Source: Paenibacillaceae bacterium
Lineage (GTDB): Bacteria > Bacillota > Bacilli > Paenibacillales > CANHGK01
Assembly (NCBI GenBank): GCA_947460235.1
Contig: CANHGK010000025.1
Coordinates: forward strand, 1-33,803
Length of the DNA stretch: 33,803 nt
Direction: 5' to 3'
Shown: positions 1-7,967 of the stretch, piece by piece
How the letters are laid out: every line of letters starts with the position of its first letter
Numbering within the stretch: position 1 is the first letter of the stretch
The notes under the pieces: model-generated
Database searches by the model: none
Told to the model about the DNA's origin: nothing
The model's input: the letters and a program-made list of their open reading frames with translations, nothing else
Program-made: the position numbers and the translations under genes

Positions 1-124
1 ATATCTAATACTGAATATCTAATACTGAATATCTAATACTGAATATCTAATACTGAATATCTAATACTGAATATCTAATACTGAATATCTAATACTGAAT
101 ATCTAATACTGAATATCTAATACT
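1..124. repeat. 14-bp tandem direct repeat, about 8.9 copies
   Basis: The unit ATATCTAATACTGA occurs eight times without any change from base 1, followed by 12 bases of a ninth copy. The array continues past the left edge of the window, so its full length is unknown. The perfect identity points to recent slippage or expansion. It could be iterons of an origin, a minisatellite or an assembly edge. No replication gene is visible nearby. Confidence 0.95.
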
Positions 125-305
125 TCTAAAATTCTATTGAATTTGGAAACTAATAAGAAACAGAGTATATAATATTTAATATTATATATATGATATTATA
201 TTTCTAAAGCGTGAGTTGGTAACCATTGAAGTTAATTGATATTTATCACAGAAAATAAGATGATGTATTCGGAAACAAAAAAAACGGATGAGTGAGGTTC
301 TTACA
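125..305. other. AT-rich leader with palindrome, no gene
   Basis: This stretch holds no convincing ORF. It contains a perfect 17-base palindrome at 169-185, with arms ATAATATT and AATATTAT around a single T, followed by more alternating AT sequence to about 205. It separates the tandem repeats from the first operon and presumably holds the operon promoter, although I see no good -35/-10 pair. Confidence 0.5.
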
Positions 306-941
306 ATGAAAGTAGATCATCTATTATTTGATTATAATGGTACGTTGGCAGAATCAAAACCGCTTGCGATCGCGATTTTTAACGAATTGGCAGGGATATA
401 CGGTTTCAATCCGATGAAACCTGAAGATATCGATTATTTAAGTACGCTGAGTATTATGGAAAGAGCAAAATTACTAAAAGTACCGATCTATAAGTTTCCG
501 AAGCTTAGAAGCGAATATAAGCTCATATACAAGCGTTTATTACCATCACTGCGCGTGGCACCGGGTGTTGATGAGATGTTGCGAGAGGCAAAACTACAGG
601 GGTATAAATTGATCATTGTATCATCGCATAATGCAGAAAATATCCATTACTTTTTGAAGAACAACAATATTGATTTTTTTGATTCGGTTCATTCAGCATC
701 AGATTGGTTTGGTAAGCATCAAACAATCAATTCTTTTGCGCGTTCGTCCGGCGTGAATAAAAATCAAATGTTGTACTTTGGGGATGAAATTCGAGATGTT
801 AAAGCATGTCAAAAAGCTGGCGTAAAAATGGTGGCTGTCGGCTGGGGTTATGATGCATTGTCACGTATGAAAGAAGAAAAGGTCGACTTTTTAATAGGAA
901 AGCCCTCGGAAGTTATGGACATATTAAAGCGATTATCGTAA
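306..941 (+). CDS. HAD-superfamily hydrolase-like protein with altered DxD motif
   Basis: This is a cytoplasmic haloacid-dehalogenase-fold protein of 211 aa, in the size range of phosphoglycolate phosphatase-like HADs. Motif I reads FDYNGTL (D9, N11), motif II is the Ser of IIVSS near residue 105, and motif IV is FGDEIRDVKAC near residue 160. The second Asp of the canonical DxDGT is Asn here; that Asp is normally the general acid/base of HAD phosphatases, so activity may be weak or different. The start at 306 is chosen because GTGAGG lies about 7 bases upstream; an in-frame ATG at 288 has no obvious ribosome site. The gene ends 15 bases before the histidine kinase and is probably co-transcribed with it. 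The substrate is unknown. Confidence 0.8.
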   Translation: MKVDHLLFDYNGTLAESKPLAIAIFNELAGIYGFNPMKPEDIDYLSTLSIMERAKLLKVPIYKFPKLRSEYKLIYKRLLPSLRVAPGVDEMLREAKLQGYKLIIVSSHNAENIHYFLKNNNIDFFDSVHSASDWFGKHQTINSFARSSGVNKNQMLYFGDEIRDVKACQKAGVKMVAVGWGYDALSRMKEEKVDFLIGKPSEVMDILKRLS

Positions 942-956
942 AAGGGGAATTCCTCA

Positions 957-2399
957 ATGTTACAAGTTTTTATGTTTTTGATGTTTATAACAAATTTAAT
1001 TGCTTCGTTTATGCTCTACTTTTCTGATCGAAGAAATTTACCAAACCGATGGGCTGCGTTATTTGTGTTAGGAGCAAGTATAGGTGCGTTAGGGTATGTG
1101 ATCAAAGATACGGTGATTCCATGGACGATGGAGTCACAACTAATAAATGAATTTTTAGATTCGATATGGATTGTTCAAAAAATGATGTTAGTAGGATCTA
1201 ACTATCTATGTCCGTTTGGTATGCTTTTATTTTCACTTACATATGCGCAGTGGATAAATACTAAGAAAAAACACCGTACGACAATTGCCATATTGCTCAT
1301 TCCAATTATGGCGATGGCTTATAATACTTCATTTGAAAAGGCAGAACCATTTTCGTTTGTATGGTTATTTACTTGGGCAGGACCATATTTTTTTGGTGCT
1401 TGTATCATCTTAATCATTTCATATTGGAAAGAAACAAATTTAAATCAAAAACGAAATCGAAGAAATATGGCGATTATTTTGATTCCGCCAACAATTGCGA
1501 CATTGCTGTTAAATAATATTTTGCGCATTTTTTATGGTGAATTAGAGTTGTTTCGGTACCTTCCGGTTTTTGCAGTAATCGCATTTGTAGTTTACGGAAT
1601 ATTTTTATATCTGGATGGTGTATTGGGGATACGGATTCGCATCGAAAGGCAAACGATTTCGAATCAATTAAAAGCAATCTCAATGAGTTCATCGATGTTG
1701 AATCATGCCATACGAAATCGGTTAGCCATTATGGATTTAAGTCTTGAACATATTCATTCGGAGTCAATTCAAAACAAATGTTCAAGCATTGAACAATATG
1801 CAGATGTTGCAATGACGGAATTAAAGCAGATGTTAGCAATGATTGAACGGATTCAAAAGCAATTAAATGATGTGACCGTAGAATTAAAACCAATTCGGAT
1901 AATAGAATTAATCAATTATGTCGTTGACGGATTCATGAAATTGCCGGGATCAAATAAAATAGTTGTGCATTATGAGTATTCAATTGACCCGATTATTTTG
2001 TGTGATCAAGTACATATTTCTGAGACGTTATTAAATTTAATGAAAAATGCTTCGGAAGCAATGGGGCCGAATGGCGGATCAATCCGAATATCAATGAACA
2101 TAGAACGCAAACAATTAGTAATAAAGGTTTCTGATAATGGACCAGGAATTCGGGAGGAAGATGTTTCGAAGTTGTTTGAACCATTTTTCTCAACAAAGAA
2201 AAGAAATGCGAACTTTGGATTAGGGTTAACGTATTGCTACTTAGTGGTACAAGCTCATCGAGGAAAATTGGAGGTAGAAAGTGAGCTAGGAACGGGGACG
2301 ACATTTAGCATTCGTTTCACACAAAAGTTGAATTTGAATGATGACAGGATACGTTCAATCGAAAGCGAAAGGGGAGTTGGTCAAGTTGGCATCAATTAA
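957..2399 (+). CDS. Membrane sensor histidine kinase, 7-TM type
   Basis: This 480-aa protein should autophosphorylate a histidine in response to an unknown signal and pass the phosphate to the regulator encoded next. Seven hydrophobic segments fill residues 1-222 (about 1-22, 32-50, 72-95, 106-122, 132-157, 168-188 and 199-222). The kinase core follows: an H box with H250 in LNHAIRNRL, an N box with N364 in LMKNASEA, a G1 box DNGPGI, and a GLGL box near residue 422. The end, GTGTTFSIRF, is the usual close of an HATPase_c domain. An AAAGGGGAA ribosome site lies 8 bases before the ATG. The gene overlaps the response regulator start by 14 bases. The ligand cannot be read from sequence. Confidence 0.92.
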   Translation: MLQVFMFLMFITNLIASFMLYFSDRRNLPNRWAALFVLGASIGALGYVIKDTVIPWTMESQLINEFLDSIWIVQKMMLVGSNYLCPFGMLLFSLTYAQWINTKKKHRTTIAILLIPIMAMAYNTSFEKAEPFSFVWLFTWAGPYFFGACIILIISYWKETNLNQKRNRRNMAIILIPPTIATLLLNNILRIFYGELELFRYLPVFAVIAFVVYGIFLYLDGVLGIRIRIERQTISNQLKAISMSSSMLNHAIRNRLAIMDLSLEHIHSESIQNKCSSIEQYADVAMTELKQMLAMIERIQKQLNDVTVELKPIRIIELINYVVDGFMKLPGSNKIVVHYEYSIDPIILCDQVHISETLLNLMKNASEAMGPNGGSIRISMNIERKQLVIKVSDNGPGIREEDVSKLFEPFFSTKKRNANFGLGLTYCYLVVQAHRGKLEVESELGTGTTFSIRFTQKLNLNDDRIRSIESERGVGQVGIN

Positions 2400-3066
2400 G
2401 CTCATCATTTGTGATGACGATGATTTGTTTCGAGAATTATTGGCAGATTTTTTGAAGCGTGATCAAGAACTTGAGATTGTCGGCATGGCCAACTCTCCAA
2501 TAAGCTTGAATGAATGCTTAAATACAACGGAAGCAGATGTATTGTTACTCGATATTAATTTAACGAATAGTAATTATGACGGCATCGAGATTGCATGGGA
2601 TTTGCATCGCAAAAACACATCAATGAAAATCATTGCATTGTCTTCATTGAATCAGGAAGAAGTAGTGACACACGCACTCACATTTGGCCATGTGACAAAC
2701 TATGTCGTGAAAGAACATTTTCGTGACCTTCCGCAAGCGATCCGTGATGCAGTTGCCGGAAAAGCCAATCTCCACTATTCATCAAGTACAAAACTAGTGA
2801 ATCATTTGATGAAGTCACAAGTAGAACAAATACAGCAGCGATTTTCAGAATTGCAATTGGACATCTTAAAATGCTTAGAAAAAGGCTTAACACGAGGGGA
2901 AATAGCAGAAAAGTTGTTTCATACGGAAGCAAATATCCACAAGGAAATTTGCAAAATATCGAAGTGTTTGAAAGGGACATTTCCATACTTGGAGCATTGG
3001 CATTTGAAACGAGTGGATACAGAAGAATTGATCGAATTGGCTAAACGAGTTGGGGTAATTGTCTAG
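2386..3066 (+). CDS. Response regulator, NarL/LuxR-like
   Basis: The N-terminal receiver domain (residues 5-120) has the acidic cluster CDDDD at 9-13, the phosphoacceptor D56 in LLLDINLT, the Ser pair of ALSS and the Lys of VVKEHF. The C-terminal part (about 145-226) has a helix-turn-helix pattern, LDILKCLEKGLTRGEIAEKL, similar to the GerE/LuxR class but less canonical after it. A TTG start at 2386 is preferred because AAAGGGGAG lies 9 bases upstream; a longer reading from ATG 2338 would add a non-conserved stretch encoded inside the kinase gene. The protein has 226 aa from TTG. The overlap with the kinase gene suggests translational coupling and a cognate pair. Target genes are unknown. Confidence 0.88.
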   Translation: MASIKLIICDDDDLFRELLADFLKRDQELEIVGMANSPISLNECLNTTEADVLLLDINLTNSNYDGIEIAWDLHRKNTSMKIIALSSLNQEEVVTHALTFGHVTNYVVKEHFRDLPQAIRDAVAGKANLHYSSSTKLVNHLMKSQVEQIQQRFSELQLDILKCLEKGLTRGEIAEKLFHTEANIHKEICKISKCLKGTFPYLEHWHLKRVDTEELIELAKRVGVIV

Positions 3067-3088
3067 ATTATGATAAAAATTAATAATA

Positions 3089-3117
3089 TTGACATTGTTT
3101 GATTTCCATATTATTCT
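3089..3117 (+). promoter_or_regulatory. Promoter of tracrRNA
   Basis: There is a consensus -35 TTGACA at 3089-3094, a 17-base spacer, and -10 TATTCT at 3112-3117. Predicted initiation is near 3123-3125, immediately before the anti-repeat. This is a good SigA-type promoter in exactly the position needed for a tracrRNA. Confidence 0.8.
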
Positions 3118-3122
3118 TAAAT

Positions 3123-3217
3123 AGGTTCTAGCACAACCAGAGACTATCGGTAGTTATAATAAGGCCTTGTGCCGCCAAGTATCCCCTCCTTGCTTATGCA
3201 GGGAGGGTATCTTGTTT
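3123..3217 (+). ncRNA. tracrRNA of the type II-C CRISPR system
   Basis: The RNA guides processing of crRNA and anchors it in Cas9. Bases 3125-3160 resemble the array repeat on the same strand, so they are complementary to crRNA made from the opposite strand. Fifteen bases (3129-3143, TAGCACAACCAGAGA) and eight bases (AGTTATAA, 3152-3159) match exactly, with a mismatched middle that should form the usual bulge. Next comes a nexus-like AAGGCCTTGTGCCGCC, closely similar to the ATAAGGCC...TGTGCCGC part of Neisseria meningitidis tracrRNA. A 13-bp stem with one mismatch (3181-3193 with 3198-3210, loop TTAT) and the run TTGTTTT form a Rho-independent end. The exact ends are estimates. Confidence 0.92.
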
Positions 3218-3239
3218 TAAAGGCGAATTAAGATATTAT
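3212..3239 (+). promoter_or_regulatory. Candidate cas9 promoter
   Basis: TTGTTT at 3212-3217 and TATTAT at 3234-3239 are separated by 16 bases. They lie after the tracrRNA terminator and 35 bases before the cas9 start, so cas9 would not depend on read-through. The -35 overlaps the terminator T tract. The match is modest. Confidence 0.4.
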
Positions 3240-3274
3240 GAATATTATTCCAGTAAATTAGGGGGCAGTCCAAC

Positions 3275-6200
3275 ATGGGTTATCGATTTGGTATGGATAT
3301 TGGAATTGCTAGTTGTGGTTGGTCTGTAGTTGATATAGATAATGGACGAATTGTGGATATGGGTGTGCGTATTTTCGAGAAAGCAGAAAATCCTAAAACG
3401 GGAGAATCATTAAACTTGCCGCGCCGTACAGCAAGGGGACAACGACGACGCCTGAGAAGAAGGTCGTATCGGATTGAAGATATAAGAGATCTATTCGTCG
3501 AGCAAGGAATGTTCAGTTCAACGGAAGATTTGTTAGATGAATTGTCTATGGTTAGAGAATTCGATCATTCGGTTTGGGATTTGCGAGTTAAAGGGTTGGA
3601 ACACAAGTTGACTGCAATCGAATGGGCACGTGTGCTAATTCGGATTGCAAAAAGACGTGGTTATCAATCGAATCGACGGTTGGAAGCAGGAGAAACAGAA
3701 GATACGAAAGCAGAAGAACGCGGTGTTGTATTACAAAAAATTCAATCACTTCGAATGCATCAAGAGCAAGGGTCATTTCGCACGATTGGTGAAACGTTAG
3801 CGAAGCATGAATCATATCAGGAATATAAAAGAAATCGACATGGCAAACATCGTTTTCATATTAATCGATCAATGTTAGTTGAAGAAGTAGATCTACTTTT
3901 TGAAGCACAGCGTCGAGATGGAAATCCATATGCAACCGAAGCGTTTCAACAGCAATATCGGAAATTAGCATTTGATCAACGTCCTTTTGCGACGAGAGAA
4001 TTGTTGGAACGTAAAATCGGCTATTGTACGTTTGTAAAAACGGACAAGCGTTCTCCTAAATTTTCGAGAAGTAGTGAATTATTCGTGATGTTGCAAAAGA
4101 TTAATCATTTGCGATTAATTGAAGCAGGAGCAGAACGTGGATTAACAGATGAAGAACGACAATTATTAATAGAACATGCACATGACCAAAAAGAATTGAA
4201 ATACACAAGTGTTCGTCGTTTGTTGAAGCTGTCTGATACTCAAAAATTCAAAGGATTAACGTATGGCGGTATCTCGATTAAAAGCTTGAACGAGGCTGAG
4301 TCGGAAACAGAGAAAACGAAACCAGTTAAAAAAGCTAAAAATCCAGAAGATACGAGATTTGTTCAACTGAAATTTTATCATGTTGTAAAGGACGCGTTAG
4401 CTGAACATGCTCAATTAGATTGGGAAATGTTGTTGCAAGATCGAAAAAGTTTTGATCAATTAGGCGATGTCCTTACCTTGTGTAAAAACGAATATGAAAT
4501 GGAACGTGACTTGAATATATTAGGATTGTCTGAGCAAGCGAAACAGGCTTGTGTGGGGTTGAGTTTCTCAGGTTATGGACATCTATCGAATGCTGCTTAC
4601 GATCGAATTATACCTTTTCTTGAAGAAGGACTGACATATGATAAGGCTTGTGAAGCTGCAGGTTTTGATTTTAGGGATCAAACGCATGAAAAACAAAAAT
4701 TCTTAAAAGTAATTGATCCCGAAGAAATTCGTAATCCAGTTGTGTTACGCGCTTTGACTCAATCCCGGAAAGTAATTAATGCAATGATTCGTGAATATGG
4801 TACGCCAGGGGCAGTGCATATTGAGGTTGCGCGTGAAATGTCCAAGCCTTATGAGGAACGAAAGAATATTAAGAAAATGATCGAATCGAATCGTGCCGAG
4901 AAAGATAAGGTCGTAGAGTTCATGAAAAAGGAATTTCCGATGTTTCGTAATCGAGATCCTAAAGCGTTTGATGTGCTCAAATATAAATTGTACCGTGAAC
5001 AACATGGAAAATGTTTATACTCTGGGTTAGCGATAGATCTAAATCGTATTTTTGGAGAAGATGGTTACGTAGAAGTAGATCATATCTTACCTATGAGTCG
5101 AACAATGGATGATTCTTATATGAATAAGGTACTTGTATTGCAAAAAGAAAATCGAAATAAACGCAATCAAACACCATTCGAATGGTTCGGCCGAGATGCG
5201 AAACGGTGGGCTGAATTTGAAGCAATCATAAAAGTAGTTCCCTACAAAAAGCAATTAAATCTATTACGTAAATCGCTGGGCGAGGAACAGACAAAAGATT
5301 TTATGAGCCGGAATTTAAATGATACTCGCTATATCGCAAGGTTTTTTAGCAAATTTGTTCGCGATCATTTGATTATTGAGAGTGGAAAAGTTGTATGCGT
5401 GAACGGTCAACTTACCGCATTTTTACGAACACGATTTGGGTTAGGTAATTTGAAGGATCGTTCAGAAGATATTCATCATGCTGTGGATGCGGTGATGATT
5501 GCCATTGCCAATGAAGCGATGATGAAACGTGCATCCGAGTTTCATAAACGGAAAGAATTGTACGGAGTGAAAGCGGGCGATCATTTTGTGGACCGAGAAA
5601 CTGGAGAGATTCTGGATGATCGGTATTGCCATGTCGATCGTGACGAGAAATTCCCACTTCCTTGGAACGATTTTCGTTTTGAAGTGTTGTGCCGGTTAGG
5701 AATTGATCCGCATGAAAAGCGATCGGATCTTCCAGATGAATCCGATTTGCGACGCATTCATGATCCAAAAGAACTTCTTGAGAAATATAGCTTAAATGCA
5801 TATGTTGGGTTGACTGAAAAAGAGTGGAGATGGGTCCGTCCAATGTTCGTCTCACGTGCACCGCGCCGAAATGTGACGGGAAAAGCACATCAGGATACGA
5901 TCAAAGGACTACGTACATTAGAAGAAGTTGAAGTGAAAGTGAAAAAGACATCTCTTGCATCGCTTGTTGGAAACTCCAAAAAAACGATGGGGCGAGACGA
6001 AGTCGATAAAATAATTAACACGATCTTCGGTGAGGATCCGAATATGAAAAAAGCAGTTCGCGATTGGTTGCTGTATACACCAAATCTACAAGAAGCAATT
6101 AAGAATGAGGATTTCCCTAGAAAGACTGCCAAAAATGGATTGGGACCAATGATTCGTAGCGTGAAAATTATTGAATCATCCTTGTCCGGCGTCCGATTAA

Positions 6201-6643
6201 ATGGCGGAAAAGCAATTGCCGAAAATGATGCAATGGTACGGATTGATATTTTCGAAAAAGCAGGAAAGTATTATGCAGTGCCTATCTATGTTGCGGATAC
6301 AGTAAAGATAGAGTTGCCTAATCGGGCGGCGCTTGCTCATAAACCAGAAACAGAATGGGATATCATGGATGAAAATTATAGGTTTTGTTTTACCTTATAT
6401 CCGAATGATTTGGTTAAATTAGAAGTTCGAGGAAGTAAATATTTTGGTTATTTTGGTGGCTTTGATCGGTCGACAGCATTGTTGGAAATTCTTTCACATG
6501 ATCGTAGTGGTGGTAAAGACGGAAAGTATAGGGGATTAGGGTTTAAACTTGGCGTTATTAAATTTCAAAAATATGTGATTGATCCAATTGGTTATTACTA
6601 TCCGGTAAAAGGGGAAAAGCGTCTTGGCTTTTCGCAGTGTTAG
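3275..6643 (+). CDS. cas9: CRISPR-associated endonuclease Cas9, type II-C
   Basis: This is an RNA-guided nuclease that cuts both strands of target DNA. At 1122 aa it is compact, in the II-C range. RuvC-I is FGMDIGIASCGW with D8. An arginine-rich bridge helix (RRTARGQRRRLRRRSYR) lies around residues 50-66. RuvC-II is VHIEVAREMSK with E517. The HNH domain has D602-H603 in VEVDHILPMS and N626, and RuvC-III is IHHAVDAVMIA with H735 and D738. All catalytic residues are present. The remaining C-terminal part should hold the WED and PAM-interacting domains; the PAM cannot be read from sequence. TAGGGGGCAG provides the ribosome site before ATG. The end overlaps cas1 by 20 bases. No csn2 or cas4 is present, which fits subtype II-C. 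Confidence 0.97.
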   Translation: MGYRFGMDIGIASCGWSVVDIDNGRIVDMGVRIFEKAENPKTGESLNLPRRTARGQRRRLRRRSYRIEDIRDLFVEQGMFSSTEDLLDELSMVREFDHSVWDLRVKGLEHKLTAIEWARVLIRIAKRRGYQSNRRLEAGETEDTKAEERGVVLQKIQSLRMHQEQGSFRTIGETLAKHESYQEYKRNRHGKHRFHINRSMLVEEVDLLFEAQRRDGNPYATEAFQQQYRKLAFDQRPFATRELLERKIGYCTFVKTDKRSPKFSRSSELFVMLQKINHLRLIEAGAERGLTDEERQLLIEHAHDQKELKYTSVRRLLKLSDTQKFKGLTYGGISIKSLNEAESETEKTKPVKKAKNPEDTRFVQLKFYHVVKDALAEHAQLDWEMLLQDRKSFDQLGDVLTLCKNEYEMERDLNILGLSEQAKQACVGLSFSGYGHLSNAAYDRIIPFLEEGLTYDKACEAAGFDFRDQTHEKQKFLKVIDPEEIRNPVVLRALTQSRKVINAMIREYGTPGAVHIEVAREMSKPYEERKNIKKMIESNRAEKDKVVEFMKKEFPMFRNRDPKAFDVLKYKLYREQHGKCLYSGLAIDLNRIFGEDGYVEVDHILPMSRTMDDSYMNKVLVLQKENRNKRNQTPFEWFGRDAKRWAEFEAIIKVVPYKKQLNLLRKSLGEEQTKDFMSRNLNDTRYIARFFSKFVRDHLIIESGKVVCVNGQLTAFLRTRFGLGNLKDRSEDIHHAVDAVMIAIANEAMMKRASEFHKRKELYGVKAGDHFVDRETGEILDDRYCHVDRDEKFPLPWNDFRFEVLCRLGIDPHEKRSDLPDESDLRRIHDPKELLEKYSLNAYVGLTEKEWRWVRPMFVSRAPRRNVTGKAHQDTIKGLRTLEEVEVKVKKTSLASLVGNSKKTMGRDEVDKIINTIFGEDPNMKKAVRDWLLYTPNLQEAIKNEDFPRKTAKNGLGPMIRSVKIIESSLSGVRLNGGKAIAENDAMVRIDIFEKAGKYYAVPIYVADTVKIELPNRAALAHKPETEWDIMDENYRFCFTLYPNDLVKLEVRGSKYFGYFGGFDRSTALLEILSHDRSGGKDGKYRGLGFKLGVIKFQKYVIDPIGYYYPVKGEKRLGFSQC

Positions 6644-7541
6644 AATTAGTAATCCAACCGACCTAAGTGTGCAAAATCAGCAATTGATGATTAAACAAAA
6701 TGGAGAGATTATTAAAGTTCCTCTGGAAGATATTGCAACGATTACGCTGGAAGATCCAGCGATTCGACTAAGTGTTCACGTATTGCGAGAAGCATCAATT
6801 CGGGGGATTATGGTGATTGTGTGCGATGAACAACATATGCCATCAGGAATTCTGACTCCTTTTATGAATCATTCTCGTCAGTTACAAGTCATGCAATTGC
6901 AATTAGGTTTATCTAAGCCTTTTCTAAAACGAATCTGGCAAAAAATTATTCGTCGTAAAATTGAAAATCAAGCGAGATGTTGTGAACTGTTGGGTGAAAC
7001 CGACGCAGCAACAGAATTGAGAACGATAATGGATGCAGTTGGTTCTGGTGATCCCACGAACCGAGAAGCTGTTGCGGCCAGAATTCATTTCATCGCTGTA
7101 TTCGATTCGAAATTTCGAAGGCGAAACCCAACTGATTGGCGCAATGCTGCGCTTAATTATGGATATGCAATTTTGCGAGCGGGTATTGCACGCGTTGTGA
7201 CGGAATATGGTTTCCTGCCTGCGTGGGGAATTGAACATGAGAGTGAATTAAATCCATTTAATTTGGTAGATGATTTTCTCGAACCTTATCGACCGATTGT
7301 CGACTTATTTGTGGTAAAATGGGAAGAACAGGATGAGTCGGGACATCATCTTACACCTCCACTCAAGTCTGGTTTAACCGGCTTGTTGCACAGTTCAATT
7401 CGAATGAACGGGGAGGAATGTAGCGTGTTACATTCAATGGATTTGATGTTGAAAAGTTATGTAGGTGCGTGTCGGGCAGAAGATGTTAGGCAACTGGTAT
7501 TGCCTGAATTGATTCCCATCAAACGGCACAGTTATGAGTAA
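6624..7541 (+). CDS. cas1: CRISPR-associated integrase Cas1
   Basis: Cas1 with Cas2 inserts new spacers into the array. The 305-aa product has the expected metal ligands E148 (NREAVAARIHF), H205 (GIEHESELNPF) and E220 (DDFLEPYRPIVD), matching the spacing of type II Cas1 proteins. The start is TTG at 6624, supported by AAAGGGGAA at 6608-6616 and by MAFRSVRISNP as a typical N-terminus. It lies inside the end of cas9 (20-base overlap). The stop overlaps the cas2 start by 8 bases, so translational coupling is likely across cas9-cas1-cas2. Nothing appears broken. Confidence 0.96.
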   Translation: MAFRSVRISNPTDLSVQNQQLMIKQNGEIIKVPLEDIATITLEDPAIRLSVHVLREASIRGIMVIVCDEQHMPSGILTPFMNHSRQLQVMQLQLGLSKPFLKRIWQKIIRRKIENQARCCELLGETDAATELRTIMDAVGSGDPTNREAVAARIHFIAVFDSKFRRRNPTDWRNAALNYGYAILRAGIARVVTEYGFLPAWGIEHESELNPFNLVDDFLEPYRPIVDLFVVKWEEQDESGHHLTPPLKSGLTGLLHSSIRMNGEECSVLHSMDLMLKSYVGACRAEDVRQLVLPELIPIKRHSYE

Positions 7542-7857
7542 TCAATTTATGAGACTCATGGTCTTCTTTGATTTGCCGGTGGTCACTAAAGCAGAACGAA
7601 GGATTTATTCAAGATTTCGGAAGTTTTTAATTGCGGACGGGTACGACATGTTACAGTTTTCTGTATATAGCCGAATTTGTAATGGAAGTGATGCATTGGA
7701 CAAACATATGCGGAGATTAATGTCTAATTTACCTCCTAGAGGTTCCGTTCGTGCAATGCGCGTCACTGAAAAACAATATACGATGATGAAGATTTTGGTC
7801 GGAGCTCCAACGTTACATGAAGCGAAAGTGAACCATCAACTCGTATTGGATTTTTGA
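7534..7857 (+). CDS. cas2: CRISPR-associated protein Cas2
   Basis: Cas2 forms the dimeric scaffold of the Cas1-Cas2 spacer-acquisition complex. The 107-aa ferredoxin-like protein has the N-terminal beta strand RLMVFFDLPV with the conserved D13, followed by RRIYSRFRKFLIADGYDMLQFSVY, a typical type II Cas2 pattern given here in outline by its key parts RKFL and QFSVYSR. ATG 7534 overlaps cas1; ATG 7549 (MRLMVFF) is an alternative start that would give 102 aa. It is the last gene of the cas operon, followed by a terminator and then the array. Confidence 0.95.
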   Translation: MSNQFMRLMVFFDLPVVTKAERRIYSRFRKFLIADGYDMLQFSVYSRICNGSDALDKHMRRLMSNLPPRGSVRAMRVTEKQYTMMKILVGAPTLHEAKVNHQLVLDF

Positions 7858-7911
7858 GAAATGAATAAAACATTCGTAAATACTAATTTCAAAATACATT
7901 TTTAAAAAAAG

Positions 7912-7958
7912 AAAAACCCTCGAAACCCGCGTTAATAGCGAAGGGATCGAGGGTTTTT
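7912..7958 (+). terminator. Rho-independent terminator between cas2 and the array
   Basis: A perfect 12-bp stem, AAAAACCCTCGA (7912-7923) with TCGAGGGTTTTT (7947-7958), encloses a 23-base loop. The A and T runs make it usable in both directions, so it can end the cas transcript and also crRNA transcripts arriving from the right on the minus strand. Confidence 0.88.
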
Positions 7959-7967
7959 GGTTTGTCC

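Noticed and set aside
1993-2304. Minus-strand ORF inside the histidine kinase gene, and similar ones within cas9, virB4 and virD4
   Set aside because: No ribosome sites or recognisable domains; they are shadows of strongly supported genes.
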